Shown here in pieces: positions 1 through 4,800 of a stretch of 7,138 nucleotides of DNA. This stretch comes from Comamonadaceae bacterium (GTDB taxonomy: Bacteria; Pseudomonadota; Gammaproteobacteria; Burkholderiales; Burkholderiaceae_C): positions 1-7,138 of the forward strand of contig CANJNX010000040.1 of the NCBI GenBank assembly GCA_947475495.1, read 5' to 3'. The notes below the pieces were generated by a model that was not told the origin of the DNA, did no database searches, and was given only the letters and a program-made list of their open reading frames with translations. Numbering within the stretch: position 1 is the first letter of the stretch; each line of letters starts with the position of its first letter. The translations under genes were made by a program, and so were the position numbers.

Positions 1-78
1 AATAAAAAAATAGATTTGAACAACCGCAGATCTGCAGCAGAGAAACTTCTTAAGGGGGAAGCCTCACCTCACAGAGCC
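1..78 (-). other. Untranslated leader downstream of the SAH riboswitch
   Basis: Read on the minus strand, this is the stretch between the riboswitch and the unseen target gene. It contains no ATG. GTG at 67-65 runs into a stop after five codons, and TTG at 21-19 stays open to the edge but has no ribosome-binding site in front. The true start codon therefore lies left of position 1, and the leader exceeds about 170 nt. Two visible features are a perfect 10-bp palindrome GCAGATCTGC at 26-35 and a seven-T run on the minus strand at 10-4. The only stem I could place directly before the T run is about 4 bp, so I do not call a terminator. Confidence 0.5.
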
Positions 79-172
79 GTGGGTGAGCGCAGTTGGTGCG
101 GTAAAAAGGCCAAAGCCTTGGTACGCGGTCCGAGCCTCATTCACACTATGTGAACTGCAACGCTCCTCGGAT
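79..172 (-). promoter_or_regulatory. S-adenosylhomocysteine (SAH) riboswitch
   Basis: The minus strand carries the conserved core of the SAH riboswitch class: UCCGAGGAGCGUUGCAG at the 5' side, GAGGCUCGGA in the middle and CAACUGCGCUCACC at the 3' side. P1 forms between UCCGAG (171-166) and CUCGGA (134-129). A 6-bp hairpin, UUCACA (154-149) with UGUGAA (145-140), fills the inner arm. The pseudoknot pairs GAGCG (165-161) with CGCUC (89-85). A further stem, AAGGC (119-115) with GCCUU (110-106), occupies the variable region. In this family SAH binding turns on genes that clear SAH, typically ahcY, sometimes with metF. The gene served here lies beyond the left edge, so its identity is inferred. 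The call rests on recognising the consensus and its pairing by eye. Confidence 0.85.
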
Positions 173-179
173 GCTAGCA

Positions 180-185
180 ATTATA
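180..185 (-). promoter_or_regulatory. -10 element for the riboswitch transcript
   Basis: The minus strand reads TATAAT, a perfect sigma-70 -10 box, at 185-180. Initiation 6-8 nt downstream would fall at about 172-174, exactly at the first base of riboswitch stem P1, which is what an economical riboswitch leader would show. The -35 region is poor: TTCTAA (209-204) with an 18-bp spacer matches three of six consensus positions, and a better-looking TTGATT (213-208) would need a 22-bp spacer. Confidence 0.65.
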
Positions 186-204
186 CGTAAAACGCAGCGC
201 CGCT

Positions 205-210
205 TAGAAT
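205..210 (+). promoter_or_regulatory. Candidate -10 element for prfC
   Basis: TAGAAT on the plus strand differs from the -10 consensus at one position and would start transcription near 217, giving a leader of about 35 nt to the prfC start. No convincing -35 sits 16-18 bp upstream, since that stretch is occupied by the TATAAT of the opposing riboswitch promoter. This is a weak, position-based call. Confidence 0.3.
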
Positions 211-251
211 CAAAGACCCCATTTTGCGTGATACCTCCCTGGAATTGACCT

Positions 252-1883
252 GTGTCTTTTGAACAAGAAACCCGCCGCCGCCGCACTTTTGCGATTATTT
301 CCCACCCGGACGCGGGCAAAACGACGCTGACGGAGAAGCTGCTGTTGTTCTCGGGTGCGATTCAAATTGCAGGCTCGGTCAAGGCCAGAAAAGCCACGCG
401 ACACGCCACTTCCGACTGGATGGAAATTGAAAAGCAGCGCGGAATTTCTGTGGCATCGAGTGTGATGCAAATGGTCTACCGCGACCACGTGATTAACTTG
501 CTTGACACACCCGGCCACAAAGACTTTTCAGAAGACACCTACCGCGTACTCACCGCCGTTGATGCAGCACTGATGGTGATTGACGCTGCCAATGGCGTGG
601 AAGCGCAAACCCGCCGCCTGATTGAAGTGTGCCGACAGCGCGACACTCCCATCATCACCTTTGTCAACAAAATGGACCGCGAGGTGCGCGAGCCCTTGGA
701 TATTTTGGATGAAATCGAGCGCGAACTCGGGATGCCGTGCGTGCCCATGACCTGGCCGGTCGGCCAAGGCAAAGCCTTTGGTGGCATCATCAATTTGCGC
801 ACGCAGGCCATGACGGTGTTTGAGAGCGGCAGCGAGCGCCGCCCCCAAGACTTTGATGCCGTGCCATTGAACGATTCCGCCGTCTTGGCCCAGCGTTTCG
901 GCCATGAATGGTCCAGTGCGCTCGACAGCATGGAGTTGGCCACAGGCGCATCGCCCACGTGGGACCATGCCGCTTTTTTAGCAGGCAAACAAACGCCGGT
1001 ATTTTTTGGTTCTGGTGTGAATAACTTTGGGGTGATGGAAGTGCTCGACGCCTTGGTCGATTTGGCACCGAGCCCGCAGTCGCGAACCAGCACCACCATG
1101 GTCAACCGCCAGCCGGTGGTGAAAGAGGTGCAGCCCGAAGACCCGGCCTTTAGTGGCGTGGTGTTCAAAGTCCAAGCCAATATGGATGCCAACCACCGGG
1201 ACCGCATTGCCTTTGTGCGCATGGCCTCGGGCAAATACACGCCAGGCATGAAGCTCAAAGTCATGCGCACAGCCAAAGAATTGCGCCCCACCAGCGTGGT
1301 CACCTTTATGAGCCAGCGCCGCGAGGCGGTGGAAGAAGCCTATGCCGGCGATATCGTGGGCTTTACCACCCACGGCGGCGTTCAATTGGGCGACACCATT
1401 ACCGATGGAAGCGTGAACCTGCAGTACACCGGTTTGCCTTTTTTTGCCCCAGAGCTTTTCATGACCGTGGTGCTTAAAAACCCGCTGCGCACCAAGCAAC
1501 TGCAACAAGGTTTGGCGCAGTTAGGCGAAGAGGGAGCCATCCAAGTGTTCAAGCCCGAGATGGGCGGGAATATGCTCTTGGGTGCGATCGGGCAGTTGCA
1601 ATTCGAAGTGGTGCAACACCGATTGAAAGGGGAGTACGACGCTGATATTCGTTTAGAGGGAAGCCAGTACACCGGTGCCCGCTGGATTACGGCAGATACC
1701 CCGGGCGAACTGCGCGACTTTATTCACGCTTACCCCCAGCGCATGGCACGCGATGCGGCTGACACCTTGGCCTATTTATGTACCTCGCCGTATGACGTTC
1801 GCTTGGCGCAGGAGCGGTTTCCCAAAATCCATTTCCACCCGCTGCGCGAACATGCGGGCTTATCTTTAGGCAGCGCGGGCTAA
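252..1883 (+). CDS. prfC: Peptide chain release factor 3 (RF3)
   Basis: RF3 is a cytoplasmic translational GTPase that removes RF1 or RF2 from the ribosome after peptide release. At 543 residues the length is near the usual 525-540. The G domain is complete: G1 SHPDAGKTT (17-25), switch I ending QRGIS (62-66), G3 DTPGH (85-89), G4 NKMD (139-142), G5 near FGSGVNNFG (252-260). Domain II follows from about residue 300 (VFKVQANMD, HRDRIAF), then domain III with QLQFEVVQHRLK. The family normally ends at REH, reached here at residue 534. Nine extra residues (AGLSLGSAG) follow. The GTG start is the only upstream candidate, because TGA at 246-248 is in frame just before it; a weak GGAA (241-244) serves as ribosome-binding site. 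The gene runs divergently from the riboswitch transcript and converges on uvrA, with which it overlaps by 18 bp, so it is probably transcribed alone. Confidence 0.97.
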   Translation: MSFEQETRRRRTFAIISHPDAGKTTLTEKLLLFSGAIQIAGSVKARKATRHATSDWMEIEKQRGISVASSVMQMVYRDHVINLLDTPGHKDFSEDTYRVLTAVDAALMVIDAANGVEAQTRRLIEVCRQRDTPIITFVNKMDREVREPLDILDEIERELGMPCVPMTWPVGQGKAFGGIINLRTQAMTVFESGSERRPQDFDAVPLNDSAVLAQRFGHEWSSALDSMELATGASPTWDHAAFLAGKQTPVFFGSGVNNFGVMEVLDALVDLAPSPQSRTSTTMVNRQPVVKEVQPEDPAFSGVVFKVQANMDANHRDRIAFVRMASGKYTPGMKLKVMRTAKELRPTSVVTFMSQRREAVEEAYAGDIVGFTTHGGVQLGDTITDGSVNLQYTGLPFFAPELFMTVVLKNPLRTKQLQQGLAQLGEEGAIQVFKPEMGGNMLLGAIGQLQFEVVQHRLKGEYDADIRLEGSQYTGARWITADTPGELRDFIHAYPQRMARDAADTLAYLCTSPYDVRLAQERFPKIHFHPLREHAGLSLGSAG

Positions 1884-4800
1884 GACCGCTTGGAGCGCTA
1901 CACCGGTGTGCGTTTGCAGGCGCACCACGTTTTCTGGCGTGGCAGCGGCAACCACCGTTCCACCGGCGGTACCTCCATCGGGCCCGAGGTCAATCACCCA
2001 ATCGGCTTCGCTGATCACATCGAGGTCGTGTTCAATCACCACGACGCTGTGACCGCCTTGCACCAAGCGGTGCAAGACGCCAATGAGTTTTTCGACATCT
2101 GCCATGTGCAGTCCTACCGTGGGCTCATCGAGTACATAAAGGGTATGCGGTACTTTTTGGCCGCGGCGGGTGATGTCGTCGCGGACCTTGCTCAGCTCGG
2201 TCACCAGTTTGATGCGTTGTGCTTCACCGCCACTCAAAGTGGGCGAGGGTTGCCCCAGCGTCAGGTAACCCAAGCCCACGTCTTTCAACAGTTTGAGCGG
2301 GTGGGCAATCACGGGCATCGCGGCAAAGAATTCCACCGCTTCGTCCACTTCCATTTGCAGTACATCGCCAATGCTTTTCCCACGCCAAGTCACTGCCAAA
2401 GTTTCGGGGTTAAAGCGCGCGCCTTTGCAGGTTTCACACAGCACTTTCACGTCGGGTAAAAAGCTCATCCCGATGGTCCGAATGCCTTGGCCCTCGCAAC
2501 CCGGGCAACGCCCTTCACCGGTGTTAAAGCTAAACCGATTGGCGGCGTAGCCACGGGCTTTGGCTTCCAAGGTATCAGCAAACAGTTTGCGGATGGTGTC
2601 CCAAAAACCGATGTAGGTGGCTGGGCAGCTGCGCGGTGTTTTGCCAATCGGGGTTTGATCGACTTCCAAGACCCGATCGATGCCTTCAAACCCGGTGACT
2701 TTTTCACATCCAACGAATGCCGGATGGTGTCCTGCGTCTTGTGCGTCGCGCCCGGCTTTGGTGGAGCGCTGCTGAACCAAAGCCTGCACATTAGCAAGCA
2801 AGACATCGCGTGCCAGTGTGGACTTGCCCGATCCGCTGACCCCGGTCACAGCGACCAGCCGCTTGAGCGGAACCGCCGCGGTGACCGATTGCAGGTTATG
2901 CAAGGTGGCTTGGTGAACGGTTAACCATTGCAGGGGTTCTGCATTGGCCGCCAGTGTTTCAATCCCGCGGCGGGCTTGCAGAGGGTGGCGCATGGCGTGC
3001 AATAGGTAGCGCCCGGTTTGGGAGTCTGGCGCATTTTGAATGTCTTGGACGCTGCCTTCAGCGACCAAATGGCCGCCGCGCTTTCCTGCGCTTGGGCCAA
3101 TGTCAATGATGTGGTCCGCGTGGCGAATCGTGTCTTCGTCGTGCTCAACCACCACCAGCGTATTGCCTTTGTCGCTCAAACTTTTCAAGGCACCCAGCAA
3201 GATTTGGTTGTCCCGCGCGTGCAGTCCAATGGTCGGCTCGTCAAGCACATAACACACCCCTTGCAAGTTGCTGCCCAATTGGGCCGCCAAGCGAATCCGT
3301 TGCGCTTCGCCACCACTCAAGGTCGGTGCTCCGCGGTCCAGGGTCAAGTAGCCTAATCCGACTTCTTCTAAAAACGCAAGCCGGCTTCGAATCTCAGGAA
3401 TCAGGTCGCGCGCAATATCTGCCTCGCGTTGGCTGAGTCCGCCGTGGGCTTGCAGTGTTTCGACCCACGCCCGCACATCGCTGACACTGAGCGCCGCAAT
3501 ATCGGTGATGCCCACGCCGTTGAAGCGCACTGCGCGGGCAGTAGCATTCAAACGGGTTCCGTGGCAACGCGGGCAGGCGGCGTCCACCAAGTCGTCTACA
3601 TCGGCTTCGGCAAACGTGTGCTCGCGCCCGCCGTTGTCTTCCCGAACCGAATCATCAAAGACTTTGCGTTGCTCTTTGTTTAAGGCCACACCGGTGCCTA
3701 CGCAGTCAGGGCACCAACCGTGTTTGCTGTTGTAACTGAACAAGCGCGGGTCAAGTTCGGCGTAGGAGGTAGAACACACCGGGCACGCGCGCTTGGTGGA
3801 GAACACCTCACATCGGCCTATTCCAAGCGTGCTTGCGCCTGTGGCCATGGCTTCGCGCAGTCCGTCCATGGCGCTCATCACTTGCACCACGCCTTTGCCG
3901 TGCGTCAGTGCCGTGGCCAGGGCTTGGCGCAGCGCAGTTTCCTGCGCGGGGTGGACGTCCAGGCTGGCAACAGGAAGTTCAATATGGTGTTCTTTAAAAC
4001 GGTCAATGCGGGGGAAGCCTTGGGTCGGGACAAACGCCCCGTCGATGCGCAAATGGGTGTAACCGCGTGGGCGGGCCCAATCGGCGAGCTCGGTGTAGAC
4101 GCCTTTGCGTCCGATAACCAAGGGCGCAAGCAGCCCAATATGCTGGCCTTTGAAGTTCATCAGTAATTGCGCGGCAATGCTGTCAGCCGATTGGGGAGCC
4201 ACAGCTGCGCCATCGTTGGTGCAATGTTGGGTTCCGAGTTTGACGTAAAGCAAGCGCAAAAAATGCCACACCTCGGTGGTGGTTCCCACTGTGGATTTGC
4301 GCCCGCCGCGGGAGAGCCGCTGTTCGATCGCAACCGTTGGCGGAATGCCATAGACGGCGTCAACTTCGGGCCGTCCTGCGGGCTGCACGATGGACCGGGC
4401 ATAGGCATTGAGACTTTCCAAATAGCGCCGCTGTCCTTCGTTAAACAAAATGTCAAACGCCAAGGTGGACTTGCCCGAACCGCTCACGCCGGTCACCACG
4501 CTGAATTTGCCGCGCGGAATGTTGACGCTCAAGGATTTCAGATTGTGTTCTTTGGCATTGACGATACGTATGGAGTTGGAAGCTTCGAGATGCGCCAAGG
4601 CAGGGGATGGGCTTGCGCCGGGCGCCGATTTGGCGCTTGCGTATGAGGAGCCCGGCGCAAGCCCATCCCCTGCCGCTGCAAGCGCGTAACTGTCAGCGTT
4701 AGAAAACTCTTGAACTTCATGAACCACGCCCATGGCTGCTGCGTAATCGCGCAGGGCTTTGCCGGTGTGGCTGGTGGGGTGCAGCAGGACGGTTTCTGGT

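Noticed and set aside
1..40. Intrinsic terminator on the minus strand before the T-run at 10-4
   Set aside because: The palindrome GCAGATCTGC has no loop, and the other possible stem next to the T-run is about four base pairs. A sequence left of the edge would be needed to judge it.
211..220. GGGGTC on the minus strand in the divergent region as a partial repeat copy
   Set aside because: The match ends after six bases; the remainder does not fit GGGGTCAGAYTCC.
539..1303. Open frame of 254 codons antisense to prfC
   Set aside because: It lies wholly within a well-conserved RF3 gene, its translation is rich in Ser, Arg and Lys with no recognisable domain, and it is explained as a shadow of the plus-strand codon pattern.
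1900..1909. Palindrome ACACCGGTGT just past the prfC stop as a terminator
   Set aside because: It has no loop and no T-tract on either side, and it lies within uvrA codons.
1890..2459. Plus-strand open frame of 189 codons opposite the uvrA 3' end
   Set aside because: It is antisense to the fourth ATPase domain of UvrA; the His- and Gln-rich translation is typical of an antisense shadow. The same holds for the plus-strand frames at 3720-4166 and 4167-4646.
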